The notes beneath the pieces were generated by a model. The model was not told where the DNA came from. It worked only from the letters and a program-made list of their open reading frames with translations, and searched no databases. Shown here in pieces: positions 1-8,390 of a DNA stretch of 64,000 bases. The translations under genes and the position numbers were made by a program. How positions within the stretch are numbered: position 1 is the first letter of the stretch; each line of letters opens with the position of its first letter. Source of the stretch: CADEEX01 sp964577955 (GTDB lineage Bacteria > Acidobacteriota > Vicinamibacteria > Vicinamibacterales > CAVVIG01); NCBI GenBank assembly GCA_964577955.1, contig CAZOAZ010000009.1, positions 62,001 through 126,000 of the forward strand, written 5' to 3'.

Positions 1-1
1 A

Positions 2-925
2 CAGCGCGAGCTCTTCGCGGATCTGCTGCGCGAAGCCGAGCTGATGCGCGCGCTGGACGCGCTGGCACGGATCGACGCCGCGCCGGTGTTGATGAAGGGG
101 TCGCACCTCGCCTACTGCCACTACCCGCGTCCCGAGCTCCGGCCGCGCGTCGACACCGATGTGCTCGTTGCGCCAGGGGCGCCGGCGGCGGTCGACACGA
201 CACTCAAGGCGATGGGATTTACCAAGCAGCGCGGGATGAGCGGCGAGCTGGTCTCGTATCAGTCGCTGTATGCGAAACATATCGACGGCACGCTCGCCTG
301 CGCCCTCGACGTGCATTGGAAGATCGCCAATGCGCAGGTGTTCTCCAACATGCTGAGCCACGACGAGGTCGCGGCGAATGCGGTGCCGATTCCCCGGCTG
401 GGACCTCACGCCCGCGGCCTGTCAGCCGTGCACGCGCTGCTCCTCGCGTGCGTTCATCGCATGGCGCACCACCTGGACTCGGACCGGCTGATTTGGCTGT
501 ACGACATCTCGTTGCTCGCGGGACGTCTGAGCCCCGGCCAATGGAACGAGTTCGCGACCCTCGCCGCTGATCGCGGCGTCGTCGGCGTGTGTCGCCGGAG
601 CCTGGAGCGGACGCAGGAGCGTTTTCCAGCGACAGCGGTACCCGCCGCGCTGAGCGCGATGCCTCGCTGGGCGTCGCCGGGACCGGAATTGAGTGCCGGA
701 TATCTGACGCCGCGCCGCGCGGCCGAAGCGATCGCCGACGACTTGCGGGCGCTACCGGACTGGGGTCAACGGATCCGGCTGCTGCGCGAGCATCTCTTTC
801 CGCCGGCGCAGTACATGCGGACGATCTACGCGCCCGCGAGCGGGGCGCCGCTTCCCTACCTGCACGCGCGCCGCATCATCCGCGGTGCGCATACCTGGTT
901 GAGAAAGAAGACCATCGATGATTGA
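2..925 (+). CDS. Nucleotidyltransferase-like protein (NTP_transf_5 type), 5' truncated
   Basis: The reading frame is open from base 2, upstream of the first ATG at 44, so the gene very probably begins outside the window. The visible part resembles the uncharacterised nucleotidyltransferase family often found in polysaccharide or cell-surface loci. After a K-G-x-x-L-A segment comes a D-T-D-V-L-V motif (about residues 37-42 from the ATG), which fits the metal-binding D-x-D of this fold, then a D-V-H-W stretch near residue 90. The C-terminal half is helical with no recognised motif. A glycosyltransferase lies 4 kb downstream, but on the other strand. The substrate is unknown. The TGA stop lies inside a TGATTGATGA repeat. 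Confidence 0.6.
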   Translation, partial: QRELFADLLREAELMRALDALARIDAAPVLMKGSHLAYCHYPRPELRPRVDTDVLVAPGAPAAVDTTLKAMGFTKQRGMSGELVSYQSLYAKHIDGTLACALDVHWKIANAQVFSNMLSHDEVAANAVPIPRLGPHARGLSAVHALLLACVHRMAHHLDSDRLIWLYDISLLAGRLSPGQWNEFATLAADRGVVGVCRRSLERTQERFPATAVPAALSAMPRWASPGPELSAGYLTPRRAAEAIADDLRALPDWGQRIRLLREHLFPPAQYMRTIYAPASGAPLPYLHARRIIRGAHTWLRKKTIDD

Positions 926-991
926 TGATTGATGATTGATGATTGATTTGTTCAATTCAAATCATCGTTCATCATTCATCAATCATCATTT
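916..991. repeat. TGATTGATGA-type hairpin repeat, copy 1
   Basis: An AT-rich imperfect inverted repeat in GC-rich surroundings. Its left side is built of GATGATT heptamers, its centre is TTGTTCAA-like, and its right side is built of ATCATTC/AATCATC units. It lies between two convergent genes and supplies the stop codon of both, TGA at 923-925 on plus and at 986-988 on minus. It may act as a two-way terminator. Related copies lie at 1976-2056 and 48106-48202. Confidence 0.75.
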
Positions 992-1960
992 GTTTCGCTC
1001 CCCAAAACGCGCCCCGCGCAGGATGCCTTCCATCGCGTGGTTGCCCTCGTGGCAGGCGTATTCGAAAAGCTGTTCGTCGCTGCGCGCCATCGGCAGGACG
1101 ACGGTCCACGGCCTGGCGAAGGCTGATGGGTCGTCGATCGTGAACTCGTAGCGGAGCGTGTCGGCGTCGGTGCGCGTGAAGCGCTCGACGAGGTGCAGCC
1201 GCTCGCTCGCGCCGCGAAAATTCGTCTTGTCGGTGAAATTGATCGTGTCGACGATCAGCGTGTTGCCGTCCCACCGGCCGACCGAGTCACCCAGATACTT
1301 CCGCACACCGTGCGGCGCATGGGCCCGGCCGTCGGTCGGCACGATCCGCGCGTCGTGAATCATCTCGTTGAAGATGACGACGTGATCGCGCGACTGGAAG
1401 ATCTGCATGTAGTTGTTGTACGGCCCCGGCAGCATCGGCGGTCCGGCGTTGAAGCCGAGGCAGCGTTCAGCGAGGCTGCGATCCTCGGGACCGTCGGTCG
1501 GATGATCGCGTCGCGCCTGGAGGCGCGCGGCCTGGCGCTGCTGGGCGCCGGGCGTCAGGGCCGGAATCCGGCCGTCAGGCGGATCGACCACGAGCGAGGT
1601 CTGGGCCATGCCGTTGACCGTAGCCATCGTCGTGCCGCGGTCGTACCACGCGTCGTTGTAGGCCCGGGCCAGGTCCGCATCGATGCCACCGTCCCGGCGA
1701 TCGGCGTTCTGGCGGTCACGGATCTGGCGCTCGTACTGCGCGGCTTCTCCTGGCGTCAGCGTTGCCTTGCTCGCAAATTCCGCGGGCCGCTCGACCGGCG
1801 TCAGCGTCGAGAAATTCCAGACGCCTTCGAGATCGGGTTTACCGTCGGGGGTGCGCGCCGACCACGGCCGGGAACTGGAGGGTCGGGGCGTTTGGGCAAG
1901 GATCGAGACGCTGGCGAGAAGGGTGGTCGTGGCGAGCGCGAGGTTGAACAGCCGCGACAT
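986..1960 (-). CDS. Secreted protein of unknown function (DGKPDL-G-W family), paralog 1
   Basis: 324 residues with a Sec-type signal peptide (about residues 1-22, ending ILAQ). The mature protein opens with D-G-K-P-D-L-E-G-V-W and shares a series of blocks with the gene at 2591-3679: V-D-P-P-D-G-R-I-P, L-A-E-R-C-L, S-V-G-R-W-D-G-N-T-L, I-N-F-T-D-K-T and Y-A-C-H-E-G-N. This family occurs in many copies in acidobacterial genomes and, as far as I know, has no established activity. It is probably periplasmic or secreted. It is one of three paralogs on this strand, with a DUF6152 gene upstream. Confidence 0.8.
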   Translation of the reverse strand: MSRLFNLALATTTLLASVSILAQTPRPSSSRPWSARTPDGKPDLEGVWNFSTLTPVERPAEFASKATLTPGEAAQYERQIRDRQNADRRDGGIDADLARAYNDAWYDRGTTMATVNGMAQTSLVVDPPDGRIPALTPGAQQRQAARLQARRDHPTDGPEDRSLAERCLGFNAGPPMLPGPYNNYMQIFQSRDHVVIFNEMIHDARIVPTDGRAHAPHGVRKYLGDSVGRWDGNTLIVDTINFTDKTNFRGASERLHLVERFTRTDADTLRYEFTIDDPSAFARPWTVVLPMARSDEQLFEYACHEGNHAMEGILRGARFGERNK

Positions 1961-1975
1961 GAAAAACCCCCGCGG

Positions 1976-2056
1976 CGAATCATCGATGATTGATGAACGA
2001 TGAACGATGATTGAATTTGTTCAATCCAATCATCATTCATCAATCATCATTCATCA
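1976..2056. repeat. TGATTGATGA-type hairpin repeat, copy 2
   Basis: The same AT-rich hairpin type as at 916-991, here between two minus-strand genes. It begins CGAATCATCGATGATTGATG, and this start is shared exactly with the copy at 48106. The centre is GAATTTGTTCAAT, followed by alternating ATCATTC and AATCATC units. It may act as a processing or termination hairpin between the DUF6152 gene and paralog 1. Confidence 0.75.
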
Positions 2057-2060
2057 CTGG

Positions 2061-2546
2061 TTATCTCGGTGAAGGCGGTTCGGTGGTGTCCGCACCGTCG
2101 CGCGGCGCGCCGGTACCGGACGAACCCATGAACAGCTTGCGGCCGTCGAGGAACGTGATGTTGCGGCCGTTGGCGCGCGTCAGCGTGTGATCGCGGGTCT
2201 GATACCCGTCGACCACGATTTCGGTGCCGACCTTCAACGAGTCGCGGGTGATGCCGCGGCGGAGCAGCGTGTTCGGCGTGCCGCCTTCGACAGCCCACGG
2301 TTCGGTCCCGCCCTTCAGGTCCTTCTTTTCGCCGGCCAGGGTCACTTCCTTGGCCGCCAGATGGATCCAGGCGTGCGGGTTGACGAGCTCGACCTTCGTG
2401 ATGGCGCCCTTCAGCAGCACCGGACGGTTGGCGTCGAATTCGCCGCCGAACGCGTGATGCGCGTCGATGGAGACGCCGGACAGCAGAAACGCAGCAACGA
2501 CGGCGCCTGACAGCGCGACGGACAGACTGAACGTCATCTTTCGCAT
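2061..2546 (-). CDS. DUF6152 family secreted protein
   Basis: 161 residues with an N-terminal signal/anchor segment (about 5-28). It is followed by A-H-H-A-F-G-G-E-F-D, a G-A-I-T-K-V-E-L-V-N-P-H-A-W block and a late G-R-x-I-T-F-L-D-G segment. This pattern matches DUF6152, a small periplasmic family of unknown function. The double histidine and N-P-H could bind a metal or haem, but that is a guess. An AGAGGTC ribosome-binding site precedes the ATG. It sits between two DGxPDL paralogs on the same strand, an association I believe is common in acidobacteria. Confidence 0.75.
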   Translation of the reverse strand: MRKMTFSLSVALSGAVVAAFLLSGVSIDAHHAFGGEFDANRPVLLKGAITKVELVNPHAWIHLAAKEVTLAGEKKDLKGGTEPWAVEGGTPNTLLRRGITRDSLKVGTEIVVDGYQTRDHTLTRANGRNITFLDGRKLFMGSSGTGAPRDGADTTEPPSPR

Positions 2547-2590
2547 GAATGACCTCTCGACACTGAAGACCCTATTCTACCCGGTCGCGG

Positions 2591-3679
2591 TTACTTCGTC
2601 GCCCCGCGTTTGGCCGCGTCGGCATCCCGCTGCCGGGCGCCGCGGAGGATATTGCCGAGCGCGTAATTCGACTCGTGGCAGGCATATTCGTACAGGTTGT
2701 CCTCGGTTGCCGGCCACGTGTATTCACCGGTCCAGGCGGTCGCCCACGTCTGCGGGTCCTCGACCGTGAACCGGTAGAGCAGCGTCTTGGCGTCGATCCG
2801 CGAGAACCGTTCCGTGACCTTCAGGTTCTCCGTGGACCCGCGGTAGCGCGTCTTGTCCGTGAAATTGGTGGTCTCGACGACCAGGGTGTCGCCTTCCCAG
2901 CGTCCAATCGAGTCGCCCATCCACTTGCGCACGTTGGCCGGAGCGTGCTGCGCGTTCATCCGCACGATCCGGGCGTCATGATTCATCTCGTTGAGAATCA
3001 TGATCGTGTCCTTGGTCTGCACGATCTGGTGCAGGTTGTTGTAGAGCACGGGCAAGGTTGGCGGACCGGACGTGGAGCCGAACCCGAGCAGGCAACGCTC
3101 GGCGAGCGGCCGCCGCTCCGGATCGTCGTAGGCGCCGCCGCGTTCGAGACCCGGATCGGAGCTCTCGCTCTGGTCGGAGGTCACCTGAACGACACGCGCG
3201 GCGTTGCGCTGTCGGGCCGACGCGGTGATCTGCGGGATCCGGCCGTTCGGTGGATCGACGATGATCGACGTGCGCTTGAGGCCGTCGATGGTGACGTACT
3301 CGGTGCCGGAGTCGATCCAGAAGTTGTTGTAGCCGCCGACGTTGCCGGCGGCGCCGCTCGAGCCGTCGCCGCCAATCGGAGGCGCCGAGCGATCGCCGCG
3401 GCTCGGCAGGGCCGCCTGCTCGATCCGATCGGTCACCTGCTTCTCGAGCCGCTTCGCTTCCTCGACCGTAATGCCTTTGCGGTCACCGAAGATCGCCGGC
3501 CGTTCGAGCGGTGTGAGCGTGGCGAGATCGTAAACGCCCGTGAGATCGGGATGACCGTCTGGAGTCCGCGGCAACGCCGCGCCGCGCACCGGCGCCTGGC
3601 CGGCGAGGGACGCGGTCATCAAAGCGGCGACGCTCACGCCGAGCGCCAGCGAGGCCGCCGTCAGAATGCGCGTACGCAT
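2591..3679 (-). CDS. Secreted protein of unknown function (DGHPDL-G-Y family), paralog 2
   Basis: 362 residues. The signal peptide ends near residue 27 and is followed by T-P-D-G-H-P-D-L-T-G-V-Y. It carries the same ordered blocks as paralog 1 (V-D-P-P-N-G-R-I-P, L-A-E-R-C-L, N-E-M-N-H-D-A-R-I-V, S-I-G-R-W-E-G-D-T-L, T-N-F-T-D-K-T, Y-A-C-H-E-S-N). A 35-40 residue glycine/serine-rich insert near residues 90-120 (GGDGSSGAAGN) is absent from paralog 1. AGGAAAGGAA lies upstream of the ATG. It probably arose with its neighbours by tandem duplication. Function unknown. Confidence 0.8.
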   Translation of the reverse strand: MRTRILTAASLALGVSVAALMTASLAGQAPVRGAALPRTPDGHPDLTGVYDLATLTPLERPAIFGDRKGITVEEAKRLEKQVTDRIEQAALPSRGDRSAPPIGGDGSSGAAGNVGGYNNFWIDSGTEYVTIDGLKRTSIIVDPPNGRIPQITASARQRNAARVVQVTSDQSESSDPGLERGGAYDDPERRPLAERCLLGFGSTSGPPTLPVLYNNLHQIVQTKDTIMILNEMNHDARIVRMNAQHAPANVRKWMGDSIGRWEGDTLVVETTNFTDKTRYRGSTENLKVTERFSRIDAKTLLYRFTVEDPQTWATAWTGEYTWPATEDNLYEYACHESNYALGNILRGARQRDADAAKRGATK

Positions 3680-3713
3680 AGAGTGCAGTTCCTTTCCTGG
3701 CTTTCTTCTTCCA

Positions 3714-4586
3714 CTAGCGCGGCAGCGGATTCTTGCGCCACTGGCCGTACATCAACTCTTCGACGAACTCGACGCACTTGAAGTCCATCAGCTGCGCGTT
3801 CTTGTCCTGGATCCGGTAGAGCGGCATGCTCATCTTCCAGGGCCGGCTGAAGGTCTTCGGATCGGTGATCGTCGCTTCGTAGCTGATGATATCCGGGCTC
3901 GTCCGCGTGTAGCGCTCGACCACTTTCAGCTCTTCGCTGTGGAAGTTGCCGGCGCGATCGAACCACGACTGATCGTTGAAGCCGGAGACGTCGACGACGA
4001 ACGTCTCGCCTTCCCAGCGCCCGACCGACTGCCCCATCCACGAGTCGACCGGTGCCGGCCCGGGATCCTTCAAGTAGATGTTCCGCGTCGCACCCGCGTA
4101 CTGGTAGGCGATGAACACCGCTTTCGTGCTCTGAAAGATCTGAAACGGATGCGGCATGTAGGTGGCGCGCGGCACGCCGGGGAGGTAGCACTTGATCTCG
4201 GGGTCGAGCGTCAGCCAGTTTTCCTGATTCTTCTTTTTCTGCTCGAGCGCCGCCGGAAGATACGGAATCTCGTTGCCTTCGACGACGCCCATGCCCGGTG
4301 GCACCGCGCCAACCGCGCCGAGCGCGAGTACCGCGGCCGCCGGCACAGGGCCGTACGGCCCTGGGCGAAGCGCCATCGCCGGCCGTGCCACGTGGGTCTG
4401 GATGTCGTAATTGGCAGTGTTGATGGTCTGCCAGATGCCGTTCAAGTCGGGATGCCCGTCGGCCAGACGCGGCGCCCGATACGCGGCCGCCTGCTGACCC
4501 GAGACCGGCGTCACCGACAACACAATTGCCGCAACGATCGCCGCTGCTGCGGCGCCCGCAATCACACTTTTGAGGCCCTGTCTCAT
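3714..4586 (-). CDS. Secreted protein of unknown function (DGHPDL-G-W family), paralog 3, divergent
   Basis: 290 residues from the ATG at 4586, chosen because AAGGAG stands 9 bases before it; an in-frame ATG at 4622 would only lengthen the N-terminus. A signal peptide (about 1-32, ending VSGQQ) precedes D-G-H-P-D-L-N-G-I-W. The C-terminal half keeps S-V-G-R-W-E-G-E-T-F and V-E-R-Y-T-R-T but lacks the V-D-P-P-x-G-R-I-P and N-E-M-x-H-D blocks of the other two. It ends in C-V-E-F-V-E-E-L-M-Y. It is a more diverged family member of unknown function, and first in this run of minus-strand genes. Confidence 0.78.
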   Translation of the reverse strand: MRQGLKSVIAGAAAAAIVAAIVLSVTPVSGQQAAAYRAPRLADGHPDLNGIWQTINTANYDIQTHVARPAMALRPGPYGPVPAAAVLALGAVGAVPPGMGVVEGNEIPYLPAALEQKKKNQENWLTLDPEIKCYLPGVPRATYMPHPFQIFQSTKAVFIAYQYAGATRNIYLKDPGPAPVDSWMGQSVGRWEGETFVVDVSGFNDQSWFDRAGNFHSEELKVVERYTRTSPDIISYEATITDPKTFSRPWKMSMPLYRIQDKNAQLMDFKCVEFVEELMYGQWRKNPLPR

Positions 4587-4655
4587 CGACGCGATCTCCT
4601 TCACGCGAGGACTATACGGCAACCGTCACAGGAGTCAAGGTTCTGAAGCCGCCCG

Positions 4656-5831
4656 TCACCGCCCTGTCACGACCTCGGCGAGCAGCGCCTCGATCCGGCT
4701 CATGACCGTCGGCCAACGGTACTCCCGTTCGACGTACGCCAACCCCTGGCGCCCCATCTGGGCGCGGATGCCGGGATGCGCCAGCAGGTAGCTCAGCGTC
4801 CCGGCAAACTCGTCGTAGTTGCCGTAGTACAACGCGCCTTCCGACCGGATCGCCTGTCCTTTCAAGACCGCGCAATGACGGTTGACGAGCGCCGGCAGGG
4901 CGTGATTCCACCCCTCGAGCAGAGCCAGGCTGAGGCTCTCGAAGCGTGACGGAACGATTTGCAGCAACGCCTGGGTGAGCAGCGCTTCGCGGACCGCCTC
5001 GCTGACAAACCCCAGGGCCTTGATCTTCGGGTGCCCCGGGATTGGCATGTTCGCGGGCCCCGCGAGCACCAGCGGTGGACTGTCAGGATGCTCGGACGCG
5101 TAGCGGACGAAGTGCTTCAGGAGCGTGGCGCACCCCTTGTTCGGGTCCACCCGCCCGAGATAGAGGAGAAACGGCGCCTGGACGCCCGCCTCGGCGAGAC
5201 CGCCGGCGGACGCCGCGGTCGGGCGCGGCAACAGTCCGGAGCCGACGACCGCCGCCGGCCGCCGCGGCGCGCTCGTCCGCTGCCAGACCAGCGCTTCTTC
5301 CTCGGGGGTCAGAAACAGAAAGCCGGCCGGGCGCGCAAAAAACGGATCGAGGGCGGTCGCGCGCATCAGCGGATCCTCTTCGGCCGTCGGCACCAGCACC
5401 GCCCGGTCGGCCACCAGCGGCAGGCCGAAGAAGACTTCGGCGTAGCGAAACGCCCAGAACAGAATCAGATCGAAGTCACGGCCGTGGCGGCGCAGGTACT
5501 CGAGCAGGTCGGGCACCTCGGGGCCGTTTTCGTGAAACCAGTGCTCCTGCTCCGCGTCCGACGCACGGCCGGCAAACACCTTCTCGCTGATCTCGCGGAA
5601 GCGCAGCATCGATCGTTCGCGAACGACCGGAAACCGCCGCACCGTCAACGGGCCGAGCGTCGACTCGCCGGCCGGATACTCGTTGCGCCACGTCATGTGA
5701 TCGCGCGCGCACGAGGTGAGAATCGTGACCTGGTGATTGGCCGCGAGCCGCTCCGCAACCTGCCGGCAGTGCGCCTCGGACCCACCCGCGAAGTCGGTCC
5801 CGAAACGGTGAACCACGCAGGCGAGTTTCAT
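4656..5831 (-). CDS. Glycosyltransferase, GT4-like (GT-B fold)
   Basis: 391 residues. The N-terminus (V-H-R-F-G-T-D-F-A-G-G-S-E) is typical of the acceptor-side domain of GT4 enzymes. The C-terminal donor domain has L-Y-L-G-R-V-D-P-N-K-G near residue 235 and P-S-R-F-E-S-L-S-L-A-L-L-E-G-W near 320, the E-x7-E region that contacts the nucleotide sugar. It likely transfers a hexose to a surface glycan or glycolipid; the sugar and acceptor cannot be read from the sequence. It starts 4 bases after the stop of the upstream gene at 5836-6348, so the two are probably co-transcribed. Confidence 0.85.
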   Translation of the reverse strand: MKLACVVHRFGTDFAGGSEAHCRQVAERLAANHQVTILTSCARDHMTWRNEYPAGESTLGPLTVRRFPVVRERSMLRFREISEKVFAGRASDAEQEHWFHENGPEVPDLLEYLRRHGRDFDLILFWAFRYAEVFFGLPLVADRAVLVPTAEEDPLMRATALDPFFARPAGFLFLTPEEEALVWQRTSAPRRPAAVVGSGLLPRPTAASAGGLAEAGVQAPFLLYLGRVDPNKGCATLLKHFVRYASEHPDSPPLVLAGPANMPIPGHPKIKALGFVSEAVREALLTQALLQIVPSRFESLSLALLEGWNHALPALVNRHCAVLKGQAIRSEGALYYGNYDEFAGTLSYLLAHPGIRAQMGRQGLAYVEREYRWPTVMSRIEALLAEVVTGR

Positions 5832-5835
5832 CCTG

Positions 5836-6348
5836 CTACTGTGTGGTGTCCGGCTTCAGCCGGACCTCCCGGCCCGCCTCGCCCGCCCTGCCAGCCCCGC
5901 CCGCCCCGATTTCCTCCCGCAGCTTCGCGTTCTCGATCGCCAGTTCCTCGATGCAGGCAAATAGGACGCGGTTGACCTCGCGCTGCCGGCGGAAGTTCTC
6001 GAGGCTGTACTCCCAGAGCCAACGCGTGAGCGGCAGCAGGATGCGACGCTTGACGAAGATCAGGAACGGCCCGATGACCGGCCGGTGGCTGCTGTACTCG
6101 AGATGGAGGCGAAGTTCGCTGTCGACCTCGTCGCCGGCCAGATGAGGAATCAGCAGGGCGTCGGGATTGCGGGTTTCGAGCGCGCGCAGCAGGAGCCGGT
6201 CGACGTGTTCGTAAATCTGCGGATCGCGATAGTCCGACGCGCCGCCCGCGGCCAGCAGCCGGAGACGGCGCGCGCGCCGGACCTCGTCTTCGATCTCACC
6301 CATGAGACGCTCGACCTTGACGGTCGACGGGGCGGACTCGGGGTTCAA
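5836..6348 (-). CDS. Conserved protein of unknown function next to glycosyltransferase
   Basis: 170 residues from a TTG at 6348; an ATG at 6303 giving 155 residues is equally plausible. It is mostly helical, with a hydrophobic stretch P-F-L-I-F-V-K-R-R-I-L-L-P near the middle and a coiled-coil-like segment (R-Q-R-E-V-N-R to L-R-E-E-I) before the tail. The last 25 or so residues (GAGGAGRAGEAGREV, then RLKPDTTQ) are encoded by a GGCAGG-type tract and a palindromic repeat, so they are probably a non-conserved extension. It directly abuts genes on both sides and may assist the glycosyltransferase, perhaps at the membrane. Confidence 0.55.
   Translation of the reverse strand: MNPESAPSTVKVERLMGEIEDEVRRARRLRLLAAGGASDYRDPQIYEHVDRLLLRALETRNPDALLIPHLAGDEVDSELRLHLEYSSHRPVIGPFLIFVKRRILLPLTRWLWEYSLENFRRQREVNRVLFACIEELAIENAKLREEIGAGGAGRAGEAGREVRLKPDTTQ
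5848..5865. repeat. Short palindrome, subfamily Q (GTCCGGCTTCAGCCGGAC)
   Basis: A perfect palindrome apart from its TTCA centre. It belongs to the GGCTTTAGCC/GGCTTCAGCC core family seen at a dozen places here. It lies inside the 3' end of the preceding gene and encodes part of its C-terminal tail. Confidence 0.8.
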
Positions 6349-6735
6349 CTACTTCTTCTTGCCCGTGAACGTGCCGTTGATCATGCCGGCGATGTTGAGC
6401 GTCCCCTTCATCGTCGACGAATTCTCAACCGTGCACTTGTAGGCGACCGGCGCGGCCTGTCCCTGCAGATCGGCGTCGAAGGTGAAGTTCAATTCGTTTC
6501 CCTTCAGGGTCCCCTGCAGATCGGCCTCGCCGAGCGTGCCCGACGAGTAGTGACCAGTGACCTTCTCACCTTCCTGCTTGAAGGTGACGGTGGGCGTGCC
6601 GCCGCCCTGATCGGTCGTGACCTCGAAGGTCCAGGTGCCGGTGATATCGAGCTTGGCCTGGGCCTGGGCGAGCGACACGGTGAGCGCGATCAGCGCGAAC
6701 GCGGCAACGAACGTACGACGAGCGATCTTCGACAT
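6349..6735 (-). CDS. Small secreted beta-barrel-like protein
   Basis: 128 residues from the ATG at 6735, which has AGGAG about 10 bases upstream. A longer open frame reaching 7284 overlaps the peptidase gene and has no signal peptide at its start, so I rejected it. A signal peptide (about 1-25, ending AQAQ) is followed by I-T-G-T-W-T-F-E-V-T-T-D and repeated strand-like segments (V-T-F-K-Q-E-G-E-K-V-T-G-H-Y, L-Q-G-T-L-K-G-N-E-L). The G-x-W opening and alternating strands suggest a small lipocalin-like barrel. No catalytic residues are apparent. It may start the run through 5836 and 4656. Confidence 0.7.
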   Translation of the reverse strand: MSKIARRTFVAAFALIALTVSLAQAQAKLDITGTWTFEVTTDQGGGTPTVTFKQEGEKVTGHYSSGTLGEADLQGTLKGNELNFTFDADLQGQAAPVAYKCTVENSSTMKGTLNIAGMINGTFTGKKK

Positions 6736-6791
6736 CGGCAGTCTTCTCCTGGTTGGCTGATTATTATAAGCGCTCACCATTCGCGAAGATA

Positions 6792-8390
6792 TCAGCGCCA
6801 CGAGCCGCCCGGCATGGCCTTCCGGTCGAACCGCGGCAGCCCGTCGTCGACCATCGCGAGCTGAAAGAGGACGCTGGCGATGACGGCCGCGGCGGCGCGC
6901 ACGTCCTCTTCGATGACCCGTTCGTAGGTGTCGAGATTCGTGTGGTGCGTCGCGTCCTCGTACTGAATCGGGTCCTGATCGAAGTTGATCGTCGGCAGTC
7001 CGGCGGCGGCAAAGACGGTGCTGTCCGTGATGCCGAGCGCGCGCTGCGCGGTGGCGCGGGCGCCGGCCACGCCGAGATCGGCGAACGGCGCCAGCCACGA
7101 GCGGACCATGTCGGCGGCAGCCGGCGGGCCGAAGACGGTGGCCCCGCGGATCCGGCCGGTACCGGTGTCGAGATTCAAATACCCGGCGAGAAACGGAAAG
7201 TCGCGCTTCTGCGATTCGAACGGCCCGAAGTGTTCGCGCACGTAGGCCTGCGATCCGAGCAGGCCTTGCTCCTCGCCGGTCCACAACGCCACGCGAATCG
7301 TGCGGCGCGGCCGCACGCCGATCGACTTAATGATGCGCGCCGCTTCCATCATCACCGCGCAGCCGATGGCGTTGTCGGTGGCACCGGTGGCTGACTGCCA
7401 GGAATCCAGATGGCCGCCGATCATCACGACTTCGTTCTTCCGGTCGGTGCCCGGGATCTCGGCAATCGCGTTGTAACTGGTCCGGCCGTCCGCGTGGATC
7501 CGGTTGACGATGGTGAACTGCAGCGTGACGGCCGTGCCGTCGGCGGCGATCCGCGCGATCCGGCCGTAGTCCTCGTTGCGCATCACCACGGTGGGGAGCA
7601 CCTTGCTGGCATCGAACTGCGGATTGTTGAACGCGGCAATCTGTCCGAGTTCACGGCCGGCGTCGTTGATACGCATCAGCGCGCCGTGGCTGGCGAGGAA
7701 TTCGTCAATCCGGCGGTTCATGTCGAACGGATTCATCGGCGGTGCCGGCTTGGCCGGCGGCGCCGGCTCGGTTGCGCCCGGCGCAAACATCGCGCGGACG
7801 CGCGCCTCATCCCACCGTCCCGACGGCGCGGTGAGGACCGCCGGCACCACGGTCGGCCGGCCGGCGAGCACGATCTTGCCCTGCACCCGGTTGCCGACGC
7901 TCGAGAGGTACGCGTTCAACTCGGACGAGGTCGCACGCTCCGGGATCGACAGCGGGAACGCCGGCGCGGTGATCGTGCCGTTCGTACCCGGGGACCACGC
8001 CAGCACTTCCACCGTCAGCTGGTCCTTGACCGGCGCGGTGATGTGCGCGGCGACGAATTCGTTGGTCCACCCCGGGTGCCCGAAGTCCCACGCCTCCTGA
8101 TGCGCGTTCTCGAGGCCCCAGTCGCTCATGGTCTTCACGGCCCAGTCGCCGGCGGCGCGCGTGCTCGGCGAACCGGTGAGACGCGGCCCGTAGACGTCGC
8201 TCAGATAGTGCAGCGTCCGCATGATCTCGGACTTCGGCCCGGTGGCTTCCCTCCGAATCAGCGCGTTGATGTCGCTGGCGGGAGGACCTTGCGCGTCGAG
8301 CGGAAGCAGGAGCAGCAGGCACACCAACGGCGTGAGCAGGACGCGTGGACGCATACCATCGCCGAGGGGCCGGACGCCACCGGTGTTCAT
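6792..8390 (-). CDS. Secreted M28 family metallopeptidase
   Basis: 532 residues from the ATG at 8390, preceded by GGAG and overlapping the upstream TGA as TGATG; 8354 is an alternative start nearer the signal peptide (M-R-P-R-V-L-L-T-P-L-V). Zinc-peptidase motifs are all present: G-G-H-L-D-S-W near residue 327, A-T-D-N-A-I-G, T-G-E-E-Q-G near 374, an L-N-L-D-T-G-T-G segment, and a late T-H-H-T-N-L-D-T-Y histidine. The middle region fits an inserted PA-like domain. It is likely an exported aminopeptidase or carboxypeptidase acting on peptides in the periplasm or outside. The overlap suggests translation coupled to the DinB gene. Confidence 0.9.
   Translation of the reverse strand: MNTGGVRPLGDGMRPRVLLTPLVCLLLLLPLDAQGPPASDINALIRREATGPKSEIMRTLHYLSDVYGPRLTGSPSTRAAGDWAVKTMSDWGLENAHQEAWDFGHPGWTNEFVAAHITAPVKDQLTVEVLAWSPGTNGTITAPAFPLSIPERATSSELNAYLSSVGNRVQGKIVLAGRPTVVPAVLTAPSGRWDEARVRAMFAPGATEPAPPAKPAPPMNPFDMNRRIDEFLASHGALMRINDAGRELGQIAAFNNPQFDASKVLPTVVMRNEDYGRIARIAADGTAVTLQFTIVNRIHADGRTSYNAIAEIPGTDRKNEVVMIGGHLDSWQSATGATDNAIGCAVMMEAARIIKSIGVRPRRTIRVALWTGEEQGLLGSQAYVREHFGPFESQKRDFPFLAGYLNLDTGTGRIRGATVFGPPAAADMVRSWLAPFADLGVAGARATAQRALGITDSTVFAAAGLPTINFDQDPIQYEDATHHTNLDTYERVIEEDVRAAAAVIASVLFQLAMVDDGLPRFDRKAMPGGSWR

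Noticed and set aside
6736..7284. 5' extension of the small secreted gene at 6349
   Set aside because: It overlaps the M28 peptidase gene in antiparallel-frame style, lacks a signal peptide at its start and has arginine-rich composition typical of shadow frames.
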